Source of the DNA: Vibrio proteolyticus NBRC 13287
Lineage (GTDB): Bacteria > Pseudomonadota > Gammaproteobacteria > Enterobacterales > Vibrionaceae
Assembly: GCF_000467125.1 (NCBI RefSeq)
Contig: NZ_BATJ01000009.1
Coordinates: 158,832-222,831, forward strand
DNA length: 64,000 nt
Direction: 5' to 3'
In this document: in pieces, positions 8,397 through 17,940 of the stretch
How the letters are laid out: each line of letters starts with the position of its first letter
How positions within the stretch are numbered: position 1 is the stretch's first letter
Notes under the pieces: model-generated
Seen by the model: only the letters and a program-made list of their open reading frames with translations
Databases searched by the model: none
Told to the model about the DNA's origin: nothing
Made by a program: the position numbers and the translations under genes

Positions 8397-10697
8397 TCAA
8401 TCGAACGTCGTTCCGATGATCAGGTAAATGGAATCATAGTTGCGTTCGGTCCGACCATAGCCAAACATGATTGGGCCAATCGGAGAATCGATCCCGGCGA
8501 ACACGGAGCCCGCCAAGTACATCGGCAACTCAGACAACGACAGTCCGGACTCAGACCATACGCCGCCGTATTCCAGCGACGCGCCCAGATAGAGGGGCGA
8601 ACTGAACAGGCCAAAATCATTATCAAACCAGCGATAACGGTAGATCATATTGCCGTAAAGTTTGTTTTCTCCGGCGAGGCTGTTGCGCGGAATGCCAGAC
8701 AGATGCAAGAAGCCGCCCAGTTGCTGAGGTTCAATCAGAGTGTCAGAATTGAGACTCTCGATCAAACCGGCATCCACGTTGCCCACTAAAGTATGACGGC
8801 CCACGCTTTTAGCCCCAATCAACTTTACATTGGTTTCATACGTTGTGCCTTCCTCTTCATAAGTTCCGTCTCCGACCCAAGCGTGTGAAACCACATAGTC
8901 TAAGTCCAGATAGATCCCTTTGGTGGGCAGGCTGAAGTCATCCAGGGTATCGATACGATAGTTGAAAAATACGCCGGTACGCTGGTAATCGAAGCTGCCA
9001 AACGAGGCCAGATTGGACACTTCCGCCTCGCCATCGGTATAACGTACACCGGTTTTAAATTCACTCCATAAACGGTGCTGGTAGCCCAGTGCCGCCTCTC
9101 CGACCCACTGTTTGTAAGTCACCGGTAAGAAGTCTTTGACCGCGTCCAGTCCTCGATCACTGACGGTTTGGTCTTCCACATCGATCGGGATATTGGTCAC
9201 TTGATTGGTGTAGCGGCCTTTCAAAGTGGCAAAGAGTTTTTGCCCTGACATCAGCGGCGTATACAACTCCGTCTCAAACAGCTTGTTCGACCCCATGTCC
9301 ATATTCAGACGCAGCTCAGCGCCGCTGCTGTTGAGGTTGGTGAAATTGGTGGTGACACCAATAGAGTACTGGCTTTCGGTATCAAAATCGTCTTCGAGAA
9401 AGAAACGGAAGTCCATGTAATTGGGCCCCCAGGATTTCTCTTTCACATCCACGTTGAGGATATTTTCACCGTCGCGCTGATCAAACTTGTAGGTGACCAA
9501 CTCAAAACGGTCAAGCGCATACAGGTTCTGTACACTCTGCTCCAGTTCTTCGGTCGAATACTGCTTACCCTCTTTCAGCGCCAGCCGGTTTTCAAGCAAG
9601 TTATCGGTGTAATGGGTTTGGTTATTGATCGAAATTTTGTCGAGTTTGACTTCGTCGATATACACCAGTCCACGCCGGACGGTCTCTTTGATGTCGAGGT
9701 ATTTCTGATAATCCGCCGTCGACAACGACAGGCGAGACAAGGCTTGCTTGGCATCATTAGCCGCCTTATAACCACGTTTGTACGCTTCCGGCATGATGAA
9801 AAAATCGGTGGTACTGTAACCGCCCACATCCGGCTGGATCAGTACATCCTGGTCAGCAAGCTTTTTGACCTGTTGCTGAGTACTGCGGCGGACCAGATAA
9901 TTAGAAAGCTGATCGGCGACCGTAAAGAAATTAGTGAAATCATCCGCGCTCTTGTAATCGGAGCTGATGTCGACCGCGATGATGATGTCGGCGCCCATTT
10001 GACGCGCGATGTCGACCGGCATGTTGTTGGTGACCCCACCGTCCACCAGCATATGGCCGTTGACCTCGTAAGGCGGCAACGCTCCAGGGACCGACATACT
10101 GGCCATCATGGCATCGGTCAGATAACCTTTGTCCATCACCACAGGTTGCAGTTCCAGAATGTCGGTAGCCACCGCGCGGTAAGGGATCGCCAGTTGATCA
10201 AAAGATTGAAACGGCGGCAGATTACCGGTGGTTTCACGCAGAATACGCAACATATTCTGTCCCTGAACGACCCCACGTGAGGCACGGATTTCGCCCCAGC
10301 GAATGCCAAGATCCGTGGTCAGTTGATATCGGTCTTCATACTCTTTATCACGCACCCGGCGCTCACTGCGATCAACCCGGTCGCGGTAGCCGTCGTTCCA
10401 GTTAACCGAATAGAGAAAACTTTCGATCTCATCCGCGCTCATGCCGGTGGCGTACAAGCCGCCAACGTAGGCCCCCATACTGGTGCCAGTCACAATGTCC
10501 ACCGGAATGTGCATCTCTTCCAGCGCTTTTAATACCCCTATGTGCGCTGCTCCTTTGGCCCCGCCACCTGCCAGCACCACTGCAATTTTGGGCCGCGATT
10601 TCACGCCTTGCTGAGTGACGTCGGACGTGGCGGTTGCCGCCACGCCAGAAAAGCTGACCAACAGGATCAGAGTAAACAGAAAAGGAAGACGCAACAT
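8397..10697 (-). CDS. Patatin-like phospholipase with C-terminal outer-membrane barrel
   Basis: The 766-residue protein starts with a signal peptide (MLRLPFLFTLILLVSFSGVAATA). Residues 38-240 are a patatin lipase domain with the oxyanion loop LAGGGAKGAAH (42-52), nucleophile Ser73 in GTSMG, and catalytic Asp219 in VDGG. Residues 335-410 resemble a POTRA domain, and the rest is a BamA/Omp85-type 16-strand barrel ending in Phe-Asp. This is the layout of PlpD-like type Vd autotransporters, in which the barrel anchors or exports the lipase. In memory V. cholerae carries the same gene between acnB and mrcB. The native substrate is unknown. It stands 52 bases downstream of mrcB. Confidence 0.88.
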   Translation of the reverse strand: MLRLPFLFTLILLVSFSGVAATATSDVTQQGVKSRPKIAVVLAGGGAKGAAHIGVLKALEEMHIPVDIVTGTSMGAYVGGLYATGMSADEIESFLYSVNWNDGYRDRVDRSERRVRDKEYEDRYQLTTDLGIRWGEIRASRGVVQGQNMLRILRETTGNLPPFQSFDQLAIPYRAVATDILELQPVVMDKGYLTDAMMASMSVPGALPPYEVNGHMLVDGGVTNNMPVDIARQMGADIIIAVDISSDYKSADDFTNFFTVADQLSNYLVRRSTQQQVKKLADQDVLIQPDVGGYSTTDFFIMPEAYKRGYKAANDAKQALSRLSLSTADYQKYLDIKETVRRGLVYIDEVKLDKISINNQTHYTDNLLENRLALKEGKQYSTEELEQSVQNLYALDRFELVTYKFDQRDGENILNVDVKEKSWGPNYMDFRFFLEDDFDTESQYSIGVTTNFTNLNSSGAELRLNMDMGSNKLFETELYTPLMSGQKLFATLKGRYTNQVTNIPIDVEDQTVSDRGLDAVKDFLPVTYKQWVGEAALGYQHRLWSEFKTGVRYTDGEAEVSNLASFGSFDYQRTGVFFNYRIDTLDDFSLPTKGIYLDLDYVVSHAWVGDGTYEEEGTTYETNVKLIGAKSVGRHTLVGNVDAGLIESLNSDTLIEPQQLGGFLHLSGIPRNSLAGENKLYGNMIYRYRWFDNDFGLFSSPLYLGASLEYGGVWSESGLSLSELPMYLAGSVFAGIDSPIGPIMFGYGRTERNYDSIYLIIGTTFD

Positions 10698-10749
10698 CGA
10701 AGCCCTAAATATCCTTGAGTATGAATAGATTAGATATTACTCGATCGTT

Positions 10750-13101
10750 TTACCAACTGAATATCTTTTTCAGCCATTGTGCCGGTTGATTTTCACAACT
10801 TTTCTTCATCGCCCCGTCGGCGTCCCACATCGGTAACTTGAATTTGTCGTCACAACTCAGCTCCAGGCCGCCTTTTCCGGTTGGTTCAAAGCCAAAAGTG
10901 CTGATCCCTTGTGGCCATGGCAACACCAGTTTTTCCGGAATCCGATGTTGCAGATAATCGGCATACACACGCAGCGCACCGCTTGATCCAGTCAGTTTGG
11001 TTGACTTGTTATCATCGCGTCCGACCCAGACAGTGGTTACTTCACGCCCGTCGATGCCGACAAACCAACTGTCGCGGGTGTCGTTGCTGGTTCCGGTTTT
11101 GCCGGCCAGAGCCGCCCAGCCAAACTGGCTGTTGAGGTAGCGACCAGTGCCTTCCAGCACGCCGCGTTTCATCGCATAAGTGGTCAGCCAGGCCGCCTGT
11201 TGGTCAACGGTTTGTGACATCCGCGGGATCGACTGGTACAGCACATTGCCGTCCAGATCCAACACCGAGCGCAGGGCCGACAGTGGCGCTTTTTGCCCTG
11301 AGTTAGTTAAAGTCTGATACATCTGTGCCACCTGAAACGGCGTGAGTGAAAACGACCCCAGGAACATGGATGGAACCGGTCGGATCTCTTCACGATTCAC
11401 CCCCAGTTTCTCAAACGTATCCATCACATTCTGAATGCCCAGTTGCATCCCCAACCGTACCGTCGGCACATTAAGTGACTTCGCCAAGCCCAGATACAAC
11501 GGCACGTCGCCCCGATACTGGCGGTCATAGTTACGTGGCGTCCAGCTGTTACCCTGGCTGCCTTTCAGTGTCAGTGGCTTATCTTCCAGTGTCGTGGCCA
11601 GATTGAATTTTTGCGGCTGCTCCAGCGCGGTCAAGTACACCGCGGGTTTGGCCAACGAACCGATTTGACGACTGGCATTGAGCGCGCGGTTGAAACCGTC
11701 GTACCCCACGCGTTTGCCGCCCACCATGGCACGGATCTCACCAGTGTGACGATCCACAGCGATCGCCGCAGCTTCCAGCCCTTTGCCGGACGTTTTTTCC
11801 AGTTGAGGTACTTTGGCCGCGATCGCTTTTTCCAGCTCATGCTGAGAGACAGGATCCAGTGACGTAAACACCCGCAGGCCAGTATCAGACTGGAACGCTG
11901 AGCCGACTTTGTCTTTCAGCTCAATTTGCAGCTGTTGGAAATACGCGGGCTGACGGCTGGCAATACGCGGATTCTTTTGCACATCCAGCGGGCGACTAGC
12001 GGCTTCTTCAAATTCTGACGCCGTGAGAATGTTTTGTTGCATCATCAGACGCAGCACCAAATCTCGGCGCTCTTTTGCCCGTTCCGGGTAGCGGGCCGGA
12101 TTGTAATAAGACGGTCCTTTGACCATGCCAACCAACAGCGCCAGTTGATCAATGCGCAGTTCCTGAATTGGCTGACCAAAGTAAAGGCGTGATGCCAGAC
12201 CAAAACCGTGGATCGCCTCACCACCGCTTTGCCCCAGATACACTTCATTGAGGTAAGCTTCCAGAATGCGATCTTTGCTGTAGCGGTAATCGATGATCAG
12301 CGCGATATACGCTTCCTGCAGCTTACGCCACAAGGTGCGGTCACGAGACAGGAAGATGTTTTTCGCCAACTGCTGCGTCAGGGTACTGCCGCCTTGCACC
12401 GTGCGTCCCGCTCTCAGGTTGGCCACCAGGGCCCGTGCGATCGCCACCGGAGACACACCGTCATGCTGATAGAAGTCGCGGTCTTCGGTGGTCAGCAATG
12501 CATCAATCATCACTTCCGGGAACTGATCACGACGCAGGAACAGGCGCTGCTCATCCTCTTTTTCCAGCATACCAAGCATCTTCGGCTCAACTCGCAGGTA
12601 ACCTAAATCACCATTGCGCTCCAGCGAGCGAATGCGCTGCAAGCCCGAGCCATCAAATGACAGCATCACATGACGCTCCGGCTCCGGCCCGTCAGAGAAC
12701 TCAAACGGACGACGGATCAACTCAATTTTGCTCGACGACGACGAATACTCACCCGGGTGGTGCGGCTGGCGCACTTTGCGGTAGTTGAGTACGTCCAGCT
12801 CGTTTCTGACCTCTTGTAAAGAGATGTCATCACCGGGAGCAAGGTTCAGAATACGGGCGTACACTACGGTGGGCAGGCTGAACAGCTGCCCTTCAAACCG
12901 TTGACGAACCATAGTATCAAGGTAAATCCCCACAAAGATCGCCACCGCGATCCCCGCCAGAGCCAGCTTCCAGCCGATGCTCCAGATGGTTTTCAGCCAG
13001 CGATGTTTTCCCGGCTTCTTCGGCGGACGTTTGCGGGATTTACGGGTAGCCGTCGGTTTGTTGGTGCGCTTTTTCGCAGCCGGTGTTTTCTTCGTCGTCA
13101 T
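10750..13101 (-). CDS. mrcB: Penicillin-binding protein 1B (bifunctional transglycosylase/transpeptidase)
   Basis: Inner-membrane class A PBP that polymerises and cross-links peptidoglycan. The 783 residues hold a basic cytoplasmic tail, one membrane segment (about 40-62), a UB2H-like region, a GT51 domain with TTEDRDFYQHDGVSP and GGSTLTQQLAKN, and a transpeptidase domain with the serine motif SLAKP and the KTGTSND motif. All catalytic motifs are present. The start overlaps the hrpB stop by four bases (ATGA), implying translational coupling. The patatin gene follows. Confidence 0.96.
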   Translation of the reverse strand: MTTKKTPAAKKRTNKPTATRKSRKRPPKKPGKHRWLKTIWSIGWKLALAGIAVAIFVGIYLDTMVRQRFEGQLFSLPTVVYARILNLAPGDDISLQEVRNELDVLNYRKVRQPHHPGEYSSSSSKIELIRRPFEFSDGPEPERHVMLSFDGSGLQRIRSLERNGDLGYLRVEPKMLGMLEKEDEQRLFLRRDQFPEVMIDALLTTEDRDFYQHDGVSPVAIARALVANLRAGRTVQGGSTLTQQLAKNIFLSRDRTLWRKLQEAYIALIIDYRYSKDRILEAYLNEVYLGQSGGEAIHGFGLASRLYFGQPIQELRIDQLALLVGMVKGPSYYNPARYPERAKERRDLVLRLMMQQNILTASEFEEAASRPLDVQKNPRIASRQPAYFQQLQIELKDKVGSAFQSDTGLRVFTSLDPVSQHELEKAIAAKVPQLEKTSGKGLEAAAIAVDRHTGEIRAMVGGKRVGYDGFNRALNASRQIGSLAKPAVYLTALEQPQKFNLATTLEDKPLTLKGSQGNSWTPRNYDRQYRGDVPLYLGLAKSLNVPTVRLGMQLGIQNVMDTFEKLGVNREEIRPVPSMFLGSFSLTPFQVAQMYQTLTNSGQKAPLSALRSVLDLDGNVLYQSIPRMSQTVDQQAAWLTTYAMKRGVLEGTGRYLNSQFGWAALAGKTGTSNDTRDSWFVGIDGREVTTVWVGRDDNKSTKLTGSSGALRVYADYLQHRIPEKLVLPWPQGISTFGFEPTGKGGLELSCDDKFKLPMWDADGAMKKSCENQPAQWLKKIFSW

Positions 13102-15554
13102 GAATTCAATTGTCGTTTGGTTTTGGTTGTCGCTACATGGCTCGCCGGATCATCCGGCCAGACGTGTTTCGGGTAGCGACCCTTCATTTCTTTCTGGACT
13201 TCCTTGTATGTGCCAGCCCAGAAGCCAGCCAGATCGGAAGTCAGTTGTAAAGGACGTTGCGCCGGTGACAGCAGTTCCAGCACCACTCGCTGACGTCCTT
13301 TGGCCACCGTGGGCGAGTCCTGTTCTCCGAACACTTCCTGCATCCGCACGGACAACATCGGCGCCTGGCCAGGTTGATAATGCAGCGCTTTGTGACTGCC
13401 GGTCGGCAGACACCAGTGCGTCGGCAACCACTCATCAATCTGCTGATTGAGCGGCCAGCCCAGCCGCGCCTGCAGCGCAGATGCAACCGGTAGTGAAGCC
13501 AACTGTTTTAGTGACGCGATACCCTGCATGTAGGGCTCAAGCCATGCCTCCAACTCTGCCAATAATGTCGCCTCATCCATCTCTGGCCACGCCTCTTCCG
13601 GCAGCCACTCAGCCGCGCAGCGGGCCCGTGCCAACAGTGATTCGGCTTCGGCGGTCCAATTTAATACCGAAAGGCCGTGGCGACGAACATAGTTAAGTAA
13701 AGCTTCGGTCATTTTTTCCGCGCCGGGCTGGGGCAGTTCACGGGTGCGCACAACCAGCGAGCCCAGCTTCGTCTGAGCCTGGGCACTCAGACGACCGCGC
13801 GTCTCATCCCATTCCACCTGCTCATGCTCACTAAATAACGCCGGCAGATGCTGCTCAAGCGCGATGATATCTGCTCCGAGGGCAAGAAAAATCTGACTGG
13901 TACTGCTCTGACCGCGCATCAGGTCGATCACCACCAGCCAGTCGTGACGGGCCAAAGGGTCGTCGTCGCGCAGCTCTGCACCATGGCCATTGGCAAGTGT
14001 ATAGCGGCTGGTATCACGCCGTCTTTGCGCGACCCGATCCGGAAATGCGGTCGCCGCCACCTGAGCCAGCAGAGTTTCCTCCACGCCGCCCAGTTCAAAC
14101 GTACTGCCTAGCCGCTCGGCCAGCGTACGGGCACGCTGCAATACCATAGACTGGCGAGCATGCTGACCGCGATGCAGTCGATGCAAACTGTGCTGGAGAT
14201 CCGTCACATTGCGCTCCGGATCTTCTAACAGGGCGACCATGGCAAGCGCAGTGTGTAACCACTTCGCCTGTTTCGCTTGCGCATGCAGCAGTGCCGCCGC
14301 CATGCGGGGTTCCACACCTAACTGATGTGCCCGGCGCCCTAATGACGTCAGTTGCAGGGCCCCGTCCAGCATCCCGAGCGATTGCAGCAGTGCACGAGCC
14401 TGATGCAACGCGCTGTCCGGCGGTACATCCAGCCACTTGAGCTCACCAACGTCACTACAGCCCCACTGCGACAGTTCCATCGCCAGAAACGACAGATCCG
14501 CATGTAGGATCTCCGCCTCAGGTACCACAGGTTGCTGATTCAGCTGACTCTCACTGTACATTCTCACACAACAACCCGGCTCTAAACGTCCGGCCCGGCC
14601 GGCACGTTGCGCCGCGGAAGACTGGGCAATACGAACCTGCTCGAGGCGGGTAATGCCAGTGCGCAAATCAAAGCGCGCCACCCGCTCTAAACCAGAATCA
14701 ACCACCAGCCGGATACCTTCGATGGTCAGTGACGTTTCGGCAATATTGGTGGCCAGAACCACTTTGCGCACCCCCGACGCTGACGGCGCGATCGCTTGTT
14801 GCTGCTCGGACGCCGTTAGCTGACCGTACAACGGGCAGATGCGCGCCGGTACACCGTCCAACAGCTCGGTCAAGTGCCGTATCGCCGCTACTCCGGGCAA
14901 GAACACCAGCATCGACCCTGACTCACTGTCGAGCAAGGCTCGGATCTGACGGGCCATTGCAGGTAATAGTGGCTCATGGCGCCGAACTGGCTGATAACGG
15001 TAGTCGATGGGATATGTCCGCCCCTGCGATTCTATGTAGGCCGCCTGTGGCAGTAACGCCGTCATCGCCTGACTGTCTAGCGTGGCGGACATCACCACAA
15101 TGCTCAGATCATCACGCAACGCCTCCTGGACTTCCAGGCTCAGTGCCAGCGCCGTATCGGCATGAATGCTGCGTTCATGAAACTCATCAAATATCAGCAT
15201 TGCGACCCCATTGAGTTCCGGATCAGACTGAATCATCCGGGTCATCACGCCTTCCGTTACGATCTCAAGGCGGGTTGCACTACTGGTTTTGTTCTCGCCG
15301 CGCATCCGGTAGCCGACCGTCTGGCCGACGCGCTCACCGAGTTGACGTGCCAGATAGGCGGCAATATTGCGCGCCGCCAGACGGCGTGGCTCCAGCATGA
15401 TGATTTTGCCCGCCACCATCTGCTGACGCAGCAGTTCAAGTGGGAAGGCGGTCGACTTACCAGCCCCCGGCGCGGCTTTGAGGATCACTTGCGTGTGTTC
15501 ACGCACCGCAGAGAGCAGTTGTGGCATCACGGCATGAATCGGCAATTGTGACAA
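13098..15554 (-). CDS. hrpB: ATP-dependent helicase HrpB
   Basis: DEAH-box helicase of 818 residues. Visible motifs are motif I GAGKS (residues 30-34), [19 protein letters not shown] and QRAGRAGR, followed by the HA2 and HrpB-specific C-terminal domains ending in [14 protein letters not shown]. The cellular role of HrpB is poorly defined. The start is a TTG: AAGGA lies seven bases upstream and the N-terminus [17 protein letters not shown] aligns with E. coli HrpB. It overlaps mrcB by four bases and diverges from sfsA with 55 bases between the starts. Confidence 0.95.
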   Translation of the reverse strand: MSQLPIHAVMPQLLSAVREHTQVILKAAPGAGKSTAFPLELLRQQMVAGKIIMLEPRRLAARNIAAYLARQLGERVGQTVGYRMRGENKTSSATRLEIVTEGVMTRMIQSDPELNGVAMLIFDEFHERSIHADTALALSLEVQEALRDDLSIVVMSATLDSQAMTALLPQAAYIESQGRTYPIDYRYQPVRRHEPLLPAMARQIRALLDSESGSMLVFLPGVAAIRHLTELLDGVPARICPLYGQLTASEQQQAIAPSASGVRKVVLATNIAETSLTIEGIRLVVDSGLERVARFDLRTGITRLEQVRIAQSSAAQRAGRAGRLEPGCCVRMYSESQLNQQPVVPEAEILHADLSFLAMELSQWGCSDVGELKWLDVPPDSALHQARALLQSLGMLDGALQLTSLGRRAHQLGVEPRMAAALLHAQAKQAKWLHTALAMVALLEDPERNVTDLQHSLHRLHRGQHARQSMVLQRARTLAERLGSTFELGGVEETLLAQVAATAFPDRVAQRRRDTSRYTLANGHGAELRDDDPLARHDWLVVIDLMRGQSSTSQIFLALGADIIALEQHLPALFSEHEQVEWDETRGRLSAQAQTKLGSLVVRTRELPQPGAEKMTEALLNYVRRHGLSVLNWTAEAESLLARARCAAEWLPEEAWPEMDEATLLAELEAWLEPYMQGIASLKQLASLPVASALQARLGWPLNQQIDEWLPTHWCLPTGSHKALHYQPGQAPMLSVRMQEVFGEQDSPTVAKGRQRVVLELLSPAQRPLQLTSDLAGFWAGTYKEVQKEMKGRYPKHVWPDDPASHVATTKTKRQLNS

Positions 15555-15609
15555 TGTTCAGTCCTTGTGCTTAAATGGCGGCAACATTGTACATAAAACC
15601 AGTAGAAAA

Positions 15610-16323
15610 ATGCAGTTCAATCCCCCACTCCAGTCCGCCACCCTGCTTAAACGCTACAAACGCTTTCTGACCGATATCGAACTACCGGACGGCAGTGTGC
15701 GTACGATTCACTGTGCCAACACCGGCGCCATGACCGGCTGTGCCGAACCAGGCAACATGGTGTGGTATTCCACCTCAGACAACCCAAAGCGTAAGTACCC
15801 AAACAGCTGGGAGTTGAGTGACACACAGGATGGCCACCGAATCTGCATCAACACCGCGCGGGCAAATCAACTGGCGGTCGAAGCGATTCAAGACGGTACC
15901 ATCGTTGAATTATTGGGCTATGATCAACTGTCGACCGAAGTGAAATACGGTCAGGAAAATAGCCGAATTGATGTCCTGCTCAAATCAGAGACCCAACCTT
16001 CGTGCTATATAGAAGTGAAAAGCGTCACGCTTTTGGGTGAAGACGGTCAAGGTTACTTCCCGGACGCAGTGACGACTCGCGGACAGAAACATCTGAGAGA
16101 GCTCACAGAAATGGCCAATAATGGGCAACGGGCAGTACTTTTGTTCACTGTTTTGCATTCAGGGATTGAAAAAGTTTCGCCAGCCCTCCATATAGACGCA
16201 AACTATTCACTTTTACTGAAAAAAGCTCAGGAACAGGGAGTGGAAGTGTTGTGCTACAAGGCGCAGCTTTCCGAGCACGAAATCAAGCTGATCAAGGCGA
16301 TCGATTTTATTCAAATTGACTGA
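15610..16323 (+). CDS. sfsA: Sugar fermentation stimulation protein homolog SfsA
   Basis: Cytoplasmic 237-residue protein of the SfsA family, associated with nucleic-acid binding and sugar fermentation in E. coli; the biochemical role is not settled. Recognisable parts are [20 protein letters not shown] at the N-terminus, the [10 protein letters not shown] stretch and a nuclease-like core (SRIDVLL...[10 protein letters not shown]). A frame open from 15565 would add 15 residues, but the ATG at 15610 matches the family start. It lies upstream of dksA, as in E. coli. Confidence 0.93.
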   Translation: MQFNPPLQSATLLKRYKRFLTDIELPDGSVRTIHCANTGAMTGCAEPGNMVWYSTSDNPKRKYPNSWELSDTQDGHRICINTARANQLAVEAIQDGTIVELLGYDQLSTEVKYGQENSRIDVLLKSETQPSCYIEVKSVTLLGEDGQGYFPDAVTTRGQKHLRELTEMANNGQRAVLLFTVLHSGIEKVSPALHIDANYSLLLKKAQEQGVEVLCYKAQLSEHEIKLIKAIDFIQID

Positions 16324-16455
16324 AAAATGATGTCGCCTTCACATTGACGATAAGTTTGCAATTCAGGATTTGCCTCCCCAGTTTGTTTTTGCTATAGATA
16401 CCCGCCTTAAATTAACTGTTATCGCAGTTGACTAGGTGTTAGTAGGAGATGCTGC

Positions 16456-16902
16456 ATGCCAGAATCGAAGAAAAAAGCGCTAGGCATCCTAGCCATTGCA
16501 GGTGTTGAGCCGTATCAGGAAAAGCCGGGTGAAGAGTACATGTCACCTGAGCAAATGGCTCATTTTACAAAGATCTTAGAAGCCTGGCGGAACCAGCTCA
16601 GGGTAGAAGTTGATCGCACCGTTCACCACATGCAGGACGAAGCGGCAAATTTCCCGGATCCCGTTGACCGTGCTTCTCAGGAAGAAGAGTTCAGCTTAGA
16701 GCTGCGTAACCGTGACCGCGAGCGTCGTCTGATCAAAAAGATCGAGAAAACGCTGAATAAGATTCAGGATGATGAGTTTGGCTTCTGTGAATCTTGTGGT
16801 GTCGAGATCGGCATCCGTCGTCTTGAAGCTCGTCCCACTGCTGATCTTTGTATTGACTGTAAAACACTTGCAGAAATCAAAGAAAAGCAGATGCAAGGTT
16901 AA
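16456..16902 (+). CDS. dksA: RNA polymerase-binding transcription factor DksA
   Basis: Binds the RNA polymerase secondary channel and, with ppGpp, mediates the stringent response. The 148 residues contain the coiled-coil region with the conserved acidic tip ([13 protein letters not shown]) and a C4 zinc finger, CESC plus CIDC. A terminator directly follows and separates it from gluQRS. A GGAG ribosome site is present (TAGTAGGAGATGCTGC). Confidence 0.97.
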   Translation: MPESKKKALGILAIAGVEPYQEKPGEEYMSPEQMAHFTKILEAWRNQLRVEVDRTVHHMQDEAANFPDPVDRASQEEEFSLELRNRDRERRLIKKIEKTLNKIQDDEFGFCESCGVEIGIRRLEARPTADLCIDCKTLAEIKEKQMQG

Positions 16903-16922
16903 TCACCAGGCACTGAATTACC

Positions 16923-16947
16923 AAAGGGAGCGCTATGCTCCCTTTTT
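16923..16947 (+). terminator. Terminator between dksA and gluQRS
   Basis: AGGGAGC and GCTCCCT (16925-16931 and 16937-16943) form a 7-base stem followed by TTTTT, only 20 bases after the dksA stop. In enteric bacteria a terminator at this place is known to limit read-through into gluQRS. The same layout here suggests gluQRS is expressed mainly by read-through. Confidence 0.85.
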
Positions 16948-16974
16948 GCTTTTACTACCCACAGAGTGATTGAG

Positions 16975-17865
16975 ATGCAGTATGTAGGCCGATTTGCTCC
17001 GTCACCGTCCGGTCCGCTTCACTTCGGCTCCCTGGTGGCTGCACTGGGCAGCTACTTCCAGGCCAAAGCCCAGCAGGGCCGGTGGTTAGTCAGAATCGAA
17101 GACTTAGACCCACCGCGAGAAATGCCGGGAGCAGCCAGCCTGATCCTGTCGGCGTTGGAGGCATACGGATTGCACTGGGATGGTGAGGTGGTATACCAGA
17201 GCCAACGTCACCACTTATACCAGAATCAGATTGACCAATGGCTGCAAAGCGGCCAGGCCTATTATTGCCAGTGCACCCGTAAGCAGATCAAAGCGGCCGG
17301 AGGCTATTACCCCGGCACATGCCGTAAGCTGGGCTTGCGTGACAGCGGGCCCTACGCCGTTCGGCTGCACGTCGCGCATTCCGTCACCGAGTTTCACGAT
17401 CAGAAACACGGCCGAATCGCCATTCCGCTGGCATTGGCAGATGAAGATTTTATTATAAAACGTCGTGATGGCTTATTTGCTTACAACCTTGCGGTAGTAT
17501 TAGACGACATCGATCAGGGGGTTACGGAAGTGGTGCGTGGTGCGGATCTGATAGAACCGACCGGACGCCAGATCTGTCTTTATAAAACCCTCAACCAGCC
17601 GCCGGTCCGTTACCTGCACCTGCCGCTGGCCATGGATGACAACGGAAACAAGCTGTCGAAGCAAAATCACGCGACCGCCATCGATGTCATGAACCCAAAA
17701 CCCACCTTGCTCAATGCGATGCAATTTCTTGGCTTTAGGCTGACGGATCACATAAACGCGTGTTCTATCGAAGAAATCATCGCTTGGGGCGTTGATAATT
17801 GGCACATTAGCCAACTACCTGATTCGATCGAGATCACACCAAGATTCTCAAACGACGCCCCTTAA
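16975..17865 (+). CDS. gluQ: Glutamyl-Q tRNA(Asp) synthetase
   Basis: Truncated class I glutamyl-tRNA synthetase relative that attaches glutamate to queuosine in tRNA(Asp). The 296-residue protein has the catalytic core only. The HIGH-like motif is in FAPSPSGPLHFGSLVA, the KMSKS-like motif in NKLSKQNH, and zinc ligands are in the YYCQCTRKQ...YYPGTC segment. There is no anticodon-binding domain, as expected. A GTG at 16966 is in frame and would add three residues; I prefer the ATG. It depends on dksA read-through or an unseen promoter. Confidence 0.93.
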   Translation: MQYVGRFAPSPSGPLHFGSLVAALGSYFQAKAQQGRWLVRIEDLDPPREMPGAASLILSALEAYGLHWDGEVVYQSQRHHLYQNQIDQWLQSGQAYYCQCTRKQIKAAGGYYPGTCRKLGLRDSGPYAVRLHVAHSVTEFHDQKHGRIAIPLALADEDFIIKRRDGLFAYNLAVVLDDIDQGVTEVVRGADLIEPTGRQICLYKTLNQPPVRYLHLPLAMDDNGNKLSKQNHATAIDVMNPKPTLLNAMQFLGFRLTDHINACSIEEIIAWGVDNWHISQLPDSIEITPRFSNDAP

Positions 17866-17940
17866 GCTATTATTAGCGGCAAATTTTTGCTGAAACGGGC
17901 CAATATCAGGGTTGGCTTAACTGATTATTGCCAGATGCAC

